Below are positions 51,179-60,236 of a DNA stretch of 64,000 nucleotides, piece after piece. The position numbers and the translations under genes were made by a program. The notes beneath the pieces were generated by a model that did not search any database, was not told where the DNA came from, and worked only from the letters and a program-made list of their open reading frames with translations. Source of the DNA: DSOI01 sp041394885. GTDB lineage: Bacteria > Acidobacteriota > Terriglobia > Bryobacterales > Bryobacteraceae. Every line of letters starts with the position of its first letter. The stretch's first letter is position 1. The DNA is taken from contig JAWKHI010000020.1 of assembly GCA_041394885.1 (NCBI GenBank), forward strand, positions 1-64,000, read 5' to 3'.

Positions 51179-51457
51179 TTGGCTAAAGTTCTTATTCCCA
51201 CGCCGCTCCGGCAGTTCGCGGACAAGAAAGACTCGGTGGAGATTTCCGGGGCAACGGTAGGCGAAGTGATGGGCGCGCTGACGGCGCAGTATCCGGACCT
51301 GCGGAAGAATCTTTACAACGACGAAGGGAAATTGCGGAGCTTCGTCAACGTCTATGTGAACGACGAGGACATCCGTTACATGGGCAAGGACGCGACCGCC
51401 GTGAGCGACGGGGACACGGTGTCGATTGTACCGAGCATTGCCGGCGGAGTAAGTTGA
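51179..51457 (+). CDS. ThiS/MoaD-like sulfur-carrier protein (CysO-like) with a GG-VS tail
   Basis: A 92-residue ubiquitin-fold carrier: AKVLIPTPLRQFADKK, VEISGATVGEVMGALTAQYP, FVNVYVNDEDIRYMGKDATA and VSIVPSIAGG. It resembles CysO of actinobacterial cysteine synthesis. The diglycine is followed by Val-Ser before the stop, so the thiocarboxylate-forming end is not exposed until two residues are removed. The TTG at 51179 has AGAGG 9 nt upstream; the GTG at 51170 would have no spacing. Its stop overlaps the MoeZ ATG (TGATG). Confidence 0.88.
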   Translation: MAKVLIPTPLRQFADKKDSVEISGATVGEVMGALTAQYPDLRKNLYNDEGKLRSFVNVYVNDEDIRYMGKDATAVSDGDTVSIVPSIAGGVS

Positions 51458-52605
51458 TGCAGCCTACGCTATCGCAGGAAGAGATACTTCGCTATTCGCG
51501 CCACCTGATCATGCCTGAAGTGGGCATGGAGGGGCAGTTGAAGCTGAAGGCCGGGAGCGTGTTGTGCATCGGCACGGGCGGGCTGGGGTCGCCCCTGACG
51601 ATGTATCTGGCGGCGGCGGGAGTGGGGCGGATCGGGCTGGTGGATTTCGACGTGGTGGATACGACGAACCTGCAGCGGCAGATCATCCACGGCACCTCCG
51701 ACGTGGGACGTAAGAAGCTCGACTCGGCGGTGGATACGCTGCGCGAGATCAACCCTCACGTGGTCATTGACCGGCACCCGGTGGCGTTGACGAGCGAGAA
51801 CGCTCTCGAGATCTGCAAGGACTACGACATCATCATCGACGGAACGGATAACTTCCCGACGCGGTACCTGGTGAACGACGCGTGTGTGCTGCTTGGCAAG
51901 CCGAACGTCTATGGTTCTATCTTCCGGTTCGAGGGGCAGTCGACGGTGTTCGGCTATCCGGGCGGTCCCTGCTACCGGTGTCTGTATCCGGAGCCACCAC
52001 CGCCGGGGCTGGTGCCGTCGTGCGCCGAGGGCGGAGTGCTGGGGATCCTGCCGGGCGTGATCGGAGTGATCCAGGCGACCGAAGCAGTGAAGCTCCTGAT
52101 CGGCCAGGGCGAACTGCTGGTGGGGCGGCTGATGTTGTACGACGCCTTGAACATGCGGTTCCGTGAATTGAAGCTGCGGCGGAATCCGGAGTGCCCGATC
52201 TGCGGAGACAACCGGACCATTCATGAGCTGATCGACTATCAGCAGTTTTGCGGCATCGTTCCGCAGGCTCCGGTTGCCGCCGCCGCGAACGGAGAGATGG
52301 ACGTCACCGCCTTGAAAGCCCGGCTGGACCGCGGCGATAACTTCGTCCTTGTGGACGTCCGTGAGGTCCACGAGTTTCAGATCGGGCGGATCCCCGGCTC
52401 GATTTTGATACCGCTGGGCGAACTGCCCAAGCGGCTCAATGAGCTCGACCCGGAGGCCGACATCGTCGTCCACTGTAAGATGGGCGGGCGGTCCGCCAAA
52501 GCTTGTGACTTACTCCGGCAGAATGGTTACAAGAAAGTTACTAACGTCGCAGGGGGAATTCTGGCCTGGAGCGACAAGATCGACCCGAGCGTTCCTAAGT
52601 ATTGA
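51457..52605 (+). CDS. moeZ: MoeZ-like adenylyltransferase/sulfurtransferase (E1 plus rhodanese)
   Basis: A 382-residue fusion. The E1 domain has VLCIGTGGLGSPLTMYLA, the ATP site region TTNLQRQIIHGTSDVG, IIIDGTDNFPTRYLVND, the zinc cysteines CYRCLYPEP and CPICGDN and the region PSCAEGGVLG with an active Cys. The C-terminal rhodanese domain has FVLVDVREVHEF and the active loop HCKMGGRSAKA (Cys). It activates the carrier with ATP and transfers sulfur to form a thiocarboxylate. It overlaps the carrier stop by 1 nt and the convergent FG-GAP gene's end by 11 nt. Confidence 0.94.
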   Translation: MQPTLSQEEILRYSRHLIMPEVGMEGQLKLKAGSVLCIGTGGLGSPLTMYLAAAGVGRIGLVDFDVVDTTNLQRQIIHGTSDVGRKKLDSAVDTLREINPHVVIDRHPVALTSENALEICKDYDIIIDGTDNFPTRYLVNDACVLLGKPNVYGSIFRFEGQSTVFGYPGGPCYRCLYPEPPPPGLVPSCAEGGVLGILPGVIGVIQATEAVKLLIGQGELLVGRLMLYDALNMRFRELKLRRNPECPICGDNRTIHELIDYQQFCGIVPQAPVAAAANGEMDVTALKARLDRGDNFVLVDVREVHEFQIGRIPGSILIPLGELPKRLNELDPEADIVVHCKMGGRSAKACDLLRQNGYKKVTNVAGGILAWSDKIDPSVPKY

Positions 52606-53647
52606 GCTTGCGCCGCCGGCAGGCGAAGGCGGTCAGGCCTAATCCGAGTAACATCCAACTGGACGGTTCCGGAACCGAAGCCGGCGCCGAGGCCGCGATG
52701 TGGACTCCGCCGTCGTAACCGGGCCCATAGGCGAAGAACGAAGCAGGGGGCTGGCCCGGGGCAGGGAAGACATTCACCGGGCCGGTGGAGCCCTCGCCGG
52801 GGGCGGTGAGGATGGAGCCGCCGGCGACGAACACGCCTCCCGTGAAGCCCGGATCAAAGGCGAAGAACGAGTCGAGCGTCGAAAAGGTAGCGCCGTCAAA
52901 GACACGGACTTGGCCGCCGTTGGTGGCCATGCCGGTAATGATGTCGTCGCGGCCATCGTTGTTCCAATCGCCCGCGGCGACTGTGACGCCACCGGCAAAA
53001 CCCGCGTCGAATGCGAAGAAGCTCTGCAACTCGCCCCCAGATACTCCGTCGAACACCTTGACGTGCGGCCCGCCGCCGGCGCCCGCGCCCGTTATGATGT
53101 CGTCGAATCCGTCGCCGTTGATGTCACCGGCGGCGACGTAGACGCCGCCCTGGAAGCCGTCATAGGCAAGGAAGCTATGCATGAGGTTCAGGTTGGTTCC
53201 GTCGAAGACGTTCACCTGAGCCGGACCGCCGGCGCCAGCGCCGACGATGATATCGAAGATGTGGTCGCCGTTGAGGTCACCGGCGGCGACGAAGACGCCG
53301 CCGGTGAATGAGGGGGAAAAGACAAAGAACGACCGTAGCTCCGCGGGTGCGACGCCGCCGGCGGACACGCCTGCTCCATCGAAAACCTTGACGTGAGGAC
53401 CGCCGCCCGCGCCTGTGCCGGTGACGATATCGTCGACGCCGTCGTTGTTAAAGTCGCCGACGGCGACCCGGACGCCGCCCTGGAAGGCCGGATCGTAGGC
53501 GAGGAAAAAGCCAACCTGATCGTGAGTGGCCTTATCGAAAACATTCACTTGCGGAGCGACGCCGCTACCGGTTCCGCTAACGACAATGGGATTGGCTGCC
53601 GCGATGGAGCATAGTAGCCCAAGGGCGGCGCCGGTGCGCAAAATCAT
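52595..53647 (-). CDS. FG-GAP beta-propeller protein with PEP-CTERM sorting signal
   Basis: A 350-residue secreted protein. After a signal (LRTGAALGLLCSIAAANP) there are about six blades of roughly 60 residues, each like VAAGDINGDGFDDIITGAG, with D-x-N-x-D-G-x-D-D calcium loops and a following VKVFDG strand. The end VPEPSSWMLLGLGLTAFACRRRK is a PEP-CTERM tail: VPEP motif, hydrophobic span and basic tail, recognised by an exosortase and linked to exopolysaccharide producers. No exosortase is in the window. It is convergent with moeZ. Confidence 0.92.
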   Translation of the reverse strand: MILRTGAALGLLCSIAAANPIVVSGTGSGVAPQVNVFDKATHDQVGFFLAYDPAFQGGVRVAVGDFNNDGVDDIVTGTGAGGGPHVKVFDGAGVSAGGVAPAELRSFFVFSPSFTGGVFVAAGDLNGDHIFDIIVGAGAGGPAQVNVFDGTNLNLMHSFLAYDGFQGGVYVAAGDINGDGFDDIITGAGAGGGPHVKVFDGVSGGELQSFFAFDAGFAGGVTVAAGDWNNDGRDDIITGMATNGGQVRVFDGATFSTLDSFFAFDPGFTGGVFVAGGSILTAPGEGSTGPVNVFPAPGQPPASFFAYGPGYDGGVHIAASAPASVPEPSSWMLLGLGLTAFACRRRKLNT

Positions 53648-53686
53648 CTCGGTCTTTCCTCCTGGAATCAGATTGTGAAAAGTATA

Positions 53687-55894
53687 TCACCTGGAATCCG
53701 CGAGGAGGCGTTTGTATTCGCTTCGCGCGTGGTCATAGGCGCGTTTCATCTCTCCCTGTTCGGTGAGGCGGACGCGGTTGAGTTTCTGGTTCCAGCAGAC
53801 CTCGACGGCCTTGAGGCACCACTCGGCACTGGCTTTGGAACGTACCGGCTGGCCCGCGACCTCCACCCAAATCGGGTTTGTATGCGAGGAGGGAAGGATG
53901 CGGAGGGCGACCCAGGCGGAGCGATCGATCTTGATGTCGAAGGATTGGTCGCGCAACTGACCATCGGCGTCGATTTCTCGGCGGGCGACGACTTCGCCGT
54001 TGACGATGACCTCTAGCGGAACCTTGGCGGTGGCGCCGATGCGGGAGCGTTCGATGTCCCAATAAGGCTTCTGATCGGCGCGTTTGGACTGCAAAGCCGG
54101 ATCGGCTTTGGCATCGAGGAGCGCCGCGACTTTGGCGGTGAGCTTCACCGAACCCGGGGCCGCGAGCTTAATGTCGGCGGTTCCCATTTCGACGCCGTTG
54201 GCACGGAAGTCAATCAGGTGGCTCTTCCCATCGGAGACGTAGTTGCGGCCTTCCTTGATTCCGTGGACCCAGTCGGCATAGTCGAGCGCCTTCTGGCGGA
54301 CATAGCTGCGGCCGAGGCCGACCTTTTCGCCATAGATGCAGGGGAAGTCGGTTTCGCCGGAGATGCGGGTGCGATAGCCGACGTTCAGGGTGTGATACCA
54401 GATGTTAAGCTCCCAGGGCCATGGGGTGTCGACGGTGGAGAGGAAGTCCGTGAGGCCGTGGGTGACGCTGACGATGTACTCATTGGCGCCGATGCCATCG
54501 AAGGGCGGCATGGCGTAAGAAAGCGTCTTTTCCTCGGGGATGGAAAGTCCCCAGCCGGAGTGGGCGTAGCCGGTGACGGCGCCCTGTTGCCGCCCCCAGC
54601 GCAGGATGGGCATGCCCCACGAGGGCCAGTCTTCGATGCGCTGGGTGCCGGGGTAATCCTGTTCGCGGAGGCCAAGCAGGATGAGGTGACCGGTGTGGGA
54701 GGAAGGGTGTCCGGAGACTTCGACGTCATAGCGGATGCGGTGCTCCTTCGTCGATAGGGCATTTTCCTTGCCTTCGAAGAAGGTCTTCTGGAAATACCAG
54801 CCGGGGCCCCAAGTGAGCACGGACCCGATCTTGAGATCCTCGCCCGTGACGTGGCGCATCATGTCCTGCGGGTAGACGCCTTCGGTGGGGCGTTCGTAGT
54901 GGGCGCAGCCGGCGGCGTGGATGTGGTGATCGCCGGAGTACCATCCCATCTTGGCGGGATCAATCCAGCGCTCGAGGCGGAACGTCATTTGAATGGGGTC
55001 CCGGTTGGGGACGTTGAGGGTTTGTGTGTTTTGGCGGTATTCGGGACCACGGCCATATTCGATGGTGTATTGGCCAGGCGGAAGCGAGACGTGCTCACCG
55101 TCGGCGCGGTAGACCTGGGGATGAAAGAAAAAATCGCCGCCGAGGCGCTTGGTCTGGGAGGGATAGACGCGGCGTTTGGCGTCGCGAATGATGAAGCCGG
55201 CGGTGGTGGGCTGGTCATTGTAATCGAGGACGCGAAAGGTGACTTTGGCGCTGGGCTGGATTTGGAACAGGATGTCGACCTCGTTGCGGAAGCCGAGGTC
55301 CTGGGAGCCCTGGCCGACATCGAAAGCGAGTTTGGCTTCGCGCTTGCCGGGTTCGGCGGCGAAGATCTGGATGATGCGGTATTCGAGGTCTAGTCCGGAA
55401 AGGTGGATGCGCATGGGCTGTTTGTTGAACATGGCGATGTCCATCCACTTGCGTCCGACGAGGCGTTGGGGTTGATTGGCGAGTTGGCCCATGTTGGGGC
55501 TGTCGACGGCGAGGACGGCAGTAACACCAGCGTCGTTGTGAACCTTGACGAGGAATGCGCGCCAGCCTTGTTCGACGAGTTGCGCGGCGGCGTTGCCTTG
55601 CTGCACCTTGACGCGACTTTCAGGATTGATGTTGATGCCAACGAGGGCGTGTTTGTCAAGGATAGCTTGCAGGGCTGCGATTTGATCAGGGCCACCGGCG
55701 CCGGCATCGAGGATCTTGCGAATGGCGGCGGTGTCTGGAGCGGGGAGCGGCTCACCGATGAGGTCCAGGGACTGGAGGAGACGCTCGATTTGGGCCGCGA
55801 GGGGCTGGAAGTCAACCTTGGTGACGATGGGGAGATCCTCTCCGCGCGCGGTGGCCGCGGCGAGGAGAATGGCGATGGCGAGGATGGGGCGCAT
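53687..55894 (-). CDS. Exported CehA/McbA-family (PHP-type) metallohydrolase
   Basis: A 735-residue secreted protein (signal PILAIAILLAAATARG). The N-terminal ~330 residues are unrelated beta-rich domains. The hydrolase core begins at MGWYSGDHHIHAAGCAHYE, with H-x-H metal residues, and continues with VSGHPSSHTGHLILLG, TGYAHSGWG and VGLGRSYVRQKALDYADWV, matching CehA-type carboxylesterase or carbaryl-hydrolase relatives. The C-terminal part has NPIWVEVAGQPVR. The ATG at 55894 gives the signal peptide. The real substrate is unknown. Confidence 0.85.
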   Translation of the reverse strand: MRPILAIAILLAAATARGEDLPIVTKVDFQPLAAQIERLLQSLDLIGEPLPAPDTAAIRKILDAGAGGPDQIAALQAILDKHALVGININPESRVKVQQGNAAAQLVEQGWRAFLVKVHNDAGVTAVLAVDSPNMGQLANQPQRLVGRKWMDIAMFNKQPMRIHLSGLDLEYRIIQIFAAEPGKREAKLAFDVGQGSQDLGFRNEVDILFQIQPSAKVTFRVLDYNDQPTTAGFIIRDAKRRVYPSQTKRLGGDFFFHPQVYRADGEHVSLPPGQYTIEYGRGPEYRQNTQTLNVPNRDPIQMTFRLERWIDPAKMGWYSGDHHIHAAGCAHYERPTEGVYPQDMMRHVTGEDLKIGSVLTWGPGWYFQKTFFEGKENALSTKEHRIRYDVEVSGHPSSHTGHLILLGLREQDYPGTQRIEDWPSWGMPILRWGRQQGAVTGYAHSGWGLSIPEEKTLSYAMPPFDGIGANEYIVSVTHGLTDFLSTVDTPWPWELNIWYHTLNVGYRTRISGETDFPCIYGEKVGLGRSYVRQKALDYADWVHGIKEGRNYVSDGKSHLIDFRANGVEMGTADIKLAAPGSVKLTAKVAALLDAKADPALQSKRADQKPYWDIERSRIGATAKVPLEVIVNGEVVARREIDADGQLRDQSFDIKIDRSAWVALRILPSSHTNPIWVEVAGQPVRSKASAEWCLKAVEVCWNQKLNRVRLTEQGEMKRAYDHARSEYKRLLADSR

Positions 55895-55983
55895 GGGTGT
55901 AGGTGTATCACAACCAGCAGGCGGGCGCGACGGTTGGGTTAGTCTGCGCGCGGAATGGGTTTGAGTGGGCGAACCAAGCCAAC

Positions 55984-56574
55984 TCACGCGGCGGCTTTCT
56001 CGTTGGCGGCGCGAGGGTTACGGGAATGGGAATTGGGTTTGTTCCGGTAGTCGGCGAGTGTCTTCAGCGCACGGAAGTAGGCGGCGAACAAACGCTGTTG
56101 GATGCGGGAGAGCTTTTCGGGGGCATCGGTGGCGGTGGCGGAGGCGACAAAGGTGAGTCCGGCGAGGCGATTGGGGCCGCGGTCCGAGGATTCGTCGAAG
56201 GGACCGAAGGTGGGGCTGAGGGAGGGGTCGGGAGACTGGGCGACGGAGCGGTCCCAGAGGTCCTGGGCGAGGGCGTCACTGGAGCCAGCTTCCTGGCGGC
56301 GTACGCGGGAGACCTGCCAATCGAGGGCGGCGATGTTTTTGAGGAGGGAGGTTTCGATGGGGTCACCGGGGTCAAGGGCGGTAGAAAGAAAGACATCGAT
56401 GTGTTTTTGGAAGGAGTTGCTGGTTTCGCCGATGGCGTAGACGACGCTGTCGGTGGCGTAGAGGCCGTGTTTGATGGCGTTGCGGGCGACGCGGCGCTTT
56501 CCTTCGGCGGTGCGCGGGCCGGTGGATTTGCGAGCGTTCTGGCGGTTGGCGGCGAGTTGGCGTTCAGTGGCCAT
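55984..56574 (-). CDS. ARKSTGP/EGK-family protein, function unknown (second copy)
   Basis: A 196-residue protein that begins MATERQLAANRQNARKSTGP, then RTAEGKRRVARNAIKHGLY, the same signature as the gene at 1364. The rest is helical: FQKHIDVFLSTALDPGD, SLLKNIAALDWQVSRVRRQE and KLSRIQQRLFAAYFRALKTLADYR. The ATG at 56574 has AGGAGG 8 nt upstream, a strong site; the longer frame to 56850 is not needed. No signal peptide. The family is abundant in acidobacteria as I recall and has no known role; DNA or RNA binding is a guess from the basic motif. Confidence 0.8.
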   Translation of the reverse strand: MATERQLAANRQNARKSTGPRTAEGKRRVARNAIKHGLYATDSVVYAIGETSNSFQKHIDVFLSTALDPGDPIETSLLKNIAALDWQVSRVRRQEAGSSDALAQDLWDRSVAQSPDPSLSPTFGPFDESSDRGPNRLAGLTFVASATATDAPEKLSRIQQRLFAAYFRALKTLADYRNKPNSHSRNPRAANEKAAA

Positions 56575-56787
56575 GGGTAAGTCCTCCTGATTTCGACGAA
56601 AAGGCCCGTTCGGTTTTCGGGCAATTTCATTCTTGCATGCGGGGTCAAGATTTTTGGGCGGGACGTTCTCGCAAGTGATTGATGGGGTGAGGGTTATGAG
56701 AATGAACGGGCTTGTGACCGCATTTGCCGCGCGGGGCCGGATGGGGGAAATCCCCGGGTTTTTGGGGAAATGGTACACTGAACGGCT

Positions 56788-58695
56788 GTGCCGAAGCGGG
56801 ATGGGTTCCTCGCCATCGCCATCATTGCCGTTGTCACGGCGCTGAATCATGCCTGGACGCTATCGCCGCTTCATTACTATTTTGCCGATGACTGGGCGTG
56901 GCTCAACTATGGGGCCTTCGTCCCCTACGGGCAATTGACGGACTGGCTTCCGCAGCAGCCTTACAACGACCGGCCGGCCGGCGCGGTTTTCATCAAGGTC
57001 CTCTACCAGTGGCTCGGGTTGAATCCGGCCGCGCACCACGGGATCCTGCTGGGGCTGCATGTGTGGAACGCGGTACTGGTGTTTCTGCTGGCCCGGCGCT
57101 GGACGAATGGGACGGCGGCGGCGTTCGGGGCCGCAGTGGTGTTCGGCAACTGGGCGGCGTCGATCACGGCGTTCACGTGGCTCGCGGCGATCTTCGATCT
57201 GCTGGGATGCACTCTCGTGCTGGGGAGCGTGCTGGCGTACATGCATCCTGGGTGGCGATGGAGGGTGGCCAGCGCGGTGTTGTTTTTCATTGCCTTGCGG
57301 ACGAAGGAATTCGCGATCGTGGTTCCGGCGATATTGGCGTTGTGGGAGGTGAGCCGAAACGGGTGGGGCGATGCTTTGCCGATCCTGCGGCGACTGGCGC
57401 TTTCCATCGCGATTGCGGCGATTGTGGGAGCGAAGTATCTGTGGCTGGTGACGCATGGCGACGTCCTGAAGCCGGGGGACGTGTACACGCCGGTGTTCAC
57501 AATGGCCGTGTTCGCGGATTGTTTGGGGCAGTATCTGCGGTTGCTGCTGGGACTCGCGAGCGGGGGCGCGGGGGCGATCGCGGCGGTGCTCATGGCGGCG
57601 GCGGTGGCCGCGGCGCGGCGGCAATGGACGGTGGTGGTGGCGTTGAGCTCGTTCGTACTGCTGTTGCTCCCGGTGTTGTTTCTGCCGAAGCGGATATCGC
57701 CGCTATACCTCTACGCGCCGTCGGCATTTTTCTGGATCGGGGCGGCGGGGTGGGTGGCAGGCATGGTTGGGGGGCGTTGGGGCGGGGTGGCGGCGGCTGT
57801 GTTGGGTGTGGGGATGACGGGGTGGCAGGCGGCGGGACCGGTACGGCGGTTGGAGCGGGAGGTGCTGGATCGGTCCGCGCCATTCGCCCAGTCGGCGAGC
57901 GATCTGCGGCGACTTTATCCCACGCTGCCTCGCGGTAATCGTTTCTTCATCGAAGGCCTGCCGGACTATCTGAATCTGTTCGACTATGGACCTTGCCACG
58001 CGGTTCGGGTGATGTATCGGGATGACAGCCAGCGGTGCACGATCTACCTTCCGCCAGGGGAATTGATGGCCGCGTACGAGGCGGCCGCAGAGCCGAAGCA
58101 GTATCTGATTTATGACGGGGGCAAGTTGAAGCAGCGGGCGGTGGCGCCGATGCCATTGCTACCGCCGGCGAAGGGCGAGGTGCTTGCGCATCGGGCGTAT
58201 GGGGAAGGCGGCGCGGCGGAGGGCGTATTCTCCGGAGCGCCGGCGTCCTCGGCGAGTGGATACACGATCGAGATCATCGCGAGTCTCGATGAGCAGGGCG
58301 CGCCGCTCGGCACTTTGTTGACGAATCAGGATCCGGGGGCGCGGCGCGGTGTGACGATACAGCGACCGCTTTCGGGAGCGGGCGTGCTCGAATGCGTGGT
58401 GGGCGAGGGGGGCGAGTGGCATGCGATCGGGCAATGGACGCCACCGGCGGGCCAGGATGTATATCTGGCGCTGACGTATGCGGGCGGCCAGTGGGCCGGG
58501 TATCTGGATGGCCGAGAGGTGTTCCGTGCGCAAGGCGGCGAAGGGGCGTCCGGACTGCCATGGATGTTGGGGAATTTGGAGCCAGGAGGACCTCGTCCGG
58601 CTGGGGCGCGTATCCGGGAGGCGCGATTGCGGCGCGGGGCGGCGAGCGCGGAGGAATTGGCGGCGGCGGCGTGGGCGGTTGCGCGTCCGCATTGA
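56788..58695 (+). CDS. Multispan membrane protein (glycosyltransferase-like) with C-terminal LamG-like domain
   Basis: A 635-residue protein. Residues 1-360 hold about ten hydrophobic segments (FLAIAIIAVVTALNHAW, GILLGLHVWNAVLVFLLA, FTWLAAIFDLLGCTLVLG, FVLLLLPVLFLPKRISPLYLYAPSAFFWI), and the start FADDWAWLNYGAF with an acid pair resembles the first loop of GT-C mannosyltransferases. The C-terminal ~200 residues (GYTIEIIASLDEQGAPLG, WHAIGQWTPPAGQDVYLALTYAG, YLDGREVF) form a concanavalin/LamG-type lectin fold. It starts at a GTG. An outward polymer or glycan role is suggested by the two parts, not shown. Confidence 0.8.
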   Translation: MPKRDGFLAIAIIAVVTALNHAWTLSPLHYYFADDWAWLNYGAFVPYGQLTDWLPQQPYNDRPAGAVFIKVLYQWLGLNPAAHHGILLGLHVWNAVLVFLLARRWTNGTAAAFGAAVVFGNWAASITAFTWLAAIFDLLGCTLVLGSVLAYMHPGWRWRVASAVLFFIALRTKEFAIVVPAILALWEVSRNGWGDALPILRRLALSIAIAAIVGAKYLWLVTHGDVLKPGDVYTPVFTMAVFADCLGQYLRLLLGLASGGAGAIAAVLMAAAVAAARRQWTVVVALSSFVLLLLPVLFLPKRISPLYLYAPSAFFWIGAAGWVAGMVGGRWGGVAAAVLGVGMTGWQAAGPVRRLEREVLDRSAPFAQSASDLRRLYPTLPRGNRFFIEGLPDYLNLFDYGPCHAVRVMYRDDSQRCTIYLPPGELMAAYEAAAEPKQYLIYDGGKLKQRAVAPMPLLPPAKGEVLAHRAYGEGGAAEGVFSGAPASSASGYTIEIIASLDEQGAPLGTLLTNQDPGARRGVTIQRPLSGAGVLECVVGEGGEWHAIGQWTPPAGQDVYLALTYAGGQWAGYLDGREVFRAQGGEGASGLPWMLGNLEPGGPRPAGARIREARLRRGAASAEELAAAAWAVARPH

Positions 58696-58715
58696 GCAGT
58701 ATAAGCTCAGTGGCC

Positions 58716-59864
58716 ATGACGAGGCGCGAGGCGTTGGAAGGGCTGGCTGGTTTCGTGGCGGGTTCGCCGCTCGGGCGGGCGCAGGGGAGCAGCGAGGCGA
58801 AGTTGGCGGACATGATCAATGTCTTCGACTTCGAGCCGGTATTCCGGAAGAAGGCGGTGAAGTCCGCCTATGACTATGTGAGCGGCGGGGGCTGGGATGA
58901 GTGGACACTCGCGCGGAACCGGGAGATGTTTCGACGGATCGTACTGCGTCCGCGGTACATGGTGGAAGTGGACAAGATCGATTTGTCCACGGAGGTTCTG
59001 GGGCAGAAGCTGACGATGCCGATTCTGGTTGCGCCGACGGGGACGCACTCGCTGGTGAATCCGGCGGGGGAGCCGGAGACGGCGCGGGGCGCGGGAGCGG
59101 CGGGGGCGACGATGTGCGTATCGACCAGTTCGAGTTTCCCGATCGACCAGATCGCGAAGGCGGCGACGGGTCCTCTTTGGTTCCAGCTCTATACGGGTCC
59201 GGACCTGGAGAGTACGCGGGCGAAAGTGGAACGCGCGACGGGGGCTGGATGCAAGGCGGTGCTGCTGACAGTGGATGGACCCTACCACGCGCCGCGTGAG
59301 CGCGACATGCGGAACCGGCTGGAGGATCAGCCGGACCGGCGGCAGGCGCGGCGGGCGCGTGGGCATACCGAGGAGGCGGGACCGTATGGACTGCCGATGC
59401 GGTTTCAGGCGGGGTTGAACTGGAGTTTTCTCGATGAGCTGTGCGGATATGCAAAAGTCCCGGTGTTGGTGAAAGGAGTGCTGACGGCCGAAGATGCGCG
59501 GTTGGCGCTCGACCATGGGGCGGCGGGTGTTGTGGTGTCGAACCACGGGGGCCGGTATCTGGATGGCGCGCCGTCGACGATCGAGGTTTTACCGGAGATT
59601 GTGGATGCGGTGGGATCGCGCGGGACGGTGGTGGTGGATGGCGGATTCCGGCGTGGAACGGATGTGCTGAAGGCGCTGGCGGTGGGGGCGAAGGCGGTGC
59701 TGGTGGGGCGTCCACCGCTGTGGGGGCTGGGCGCGTTCGGGGCCGAGGGTGTGCAGCGGGTGATGGAGCTTTTGCGGACGGAACTGGGCTGGGCGATGGG
59801 ATTGGCGGGGCGTCCGACGATCGGGTCCATTGACCGGAGTCTGATCCGAATGGATTTCCGCTAG
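58716..59864 (+). CDS. FMN-dependent alpha-hydroxy-acid oxidase
   Basis: A 382-residue flavoenzyme of the lactate/glycolate oxidase family. KSAYDYVSGGGWDEWTLARN, PILVAPTGTHSLVNP, FQLYTGPDLE and VLLTVDGPYHAPRERDMRN are in order. The catalytic His lies in VVSNHGGRYLDG (the family usually has SNHGGRQLD; here Q is Y). VVVDGGFRRGTDVLKALAVGAKAV and GRPPLWGLGAFG complete the FMN site. The N-terminus (MTRREALEGLAGFVAGS) looks like a weak twin-arginine signal. It follows the membrane gene by 20 bp. Confidence 0.9.
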   Translation: MTRREALEGLAGFVAGSPLGRAQGSSEAKLADMINVFDFEPVFRKKAVKSAYDYVSGGGWDEWTLARNREMFRRIVLRPRYMVEVDKIDLSTEVLGQKLTMPILVAPTGTHSLVNPAGEPETARGAGAAGATMCVSTSSSFPIDQIAKAATGPLWFQLYTGPDLESTRAKVERATGAGCKAVLLTVDGPYHAPRERDMRNRLEDQPDRRQARRARGHTEEAGPYGLPMRFQAGLNWSFLDELCGYAKVPVLVKGVLTAEDARLALDHGAAGVVVSNHGGRYLDGAPSTIEVLPEIVDAVGSRGTVVVDGGFRRGTDVLKALAVGAKAVLVGRPPLWGLGAFGAEGVQRVMELLRTELGWAMGLAGRPTIGSIDRSLIRMDFR

Positions 59865-60236
59865 CGCGCCCGGCTGCGGTCCGGCGGATTTTCATGGCAC
59901 GTCACCCAAGAAGACCGCCATCGGCTCGCCTTGTTCTTCAATCACTGCGACGCACCGCTTTCGGCGCGCTGTGGATCGGCTTCCACCAATCGGCCTCCAA
60001 ACAGATTGTGCCGGCGGTCTACGGAGCCCGACTCCTGTCCGTGAAGATATGCGCCGTAACAGCCTAAAGTGATGAAGTACCTCAGTCTAACCCGACCGCT
60101 CGCTGACGCTCACGGCTCAGTCACGGGCTTCCACGCTCAGGTTCGTCGACGTGCCGGCAGTCAGGAGCGGGTACACTGGTGTGATGGCGCGCCGGGGCTC
60201 GAGGGCTTCGGGGCCAACGAACACGACCCACATTTT
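59865..60236. other. Intergenic interval with a repeat word and short coding-like remnants
   Basis: No intact gene is seen in these 372 bp. On the minus strand, 59945-59892 reads VIEEQGEPMAVFLGDVP then stop, which resembles the end of a Phd-type antitoxin. An overlapping frame reads LFGGRLVEADPQRAESGAS before a stop. At 60092-60114 a 23-bp word occurs, almost the reverse complement of a word in the MITE near 12.6 kb. It looks like debris from mobile DNA. Confidence 0.4.
60092..60114 (-). repeat. Intergenic repeat word shared with the MITE
   Basis: On the minus strand the word ccgtgagcgtcagcgagcgg, followed by tcg, matches ccgcgagcgtcagcgagtcg (then gtcg) at about 12606-12629 with one substitution and one indel. 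Shared non-coding words of this length suggest a dispersed repeat family. Confidence 0.55.
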
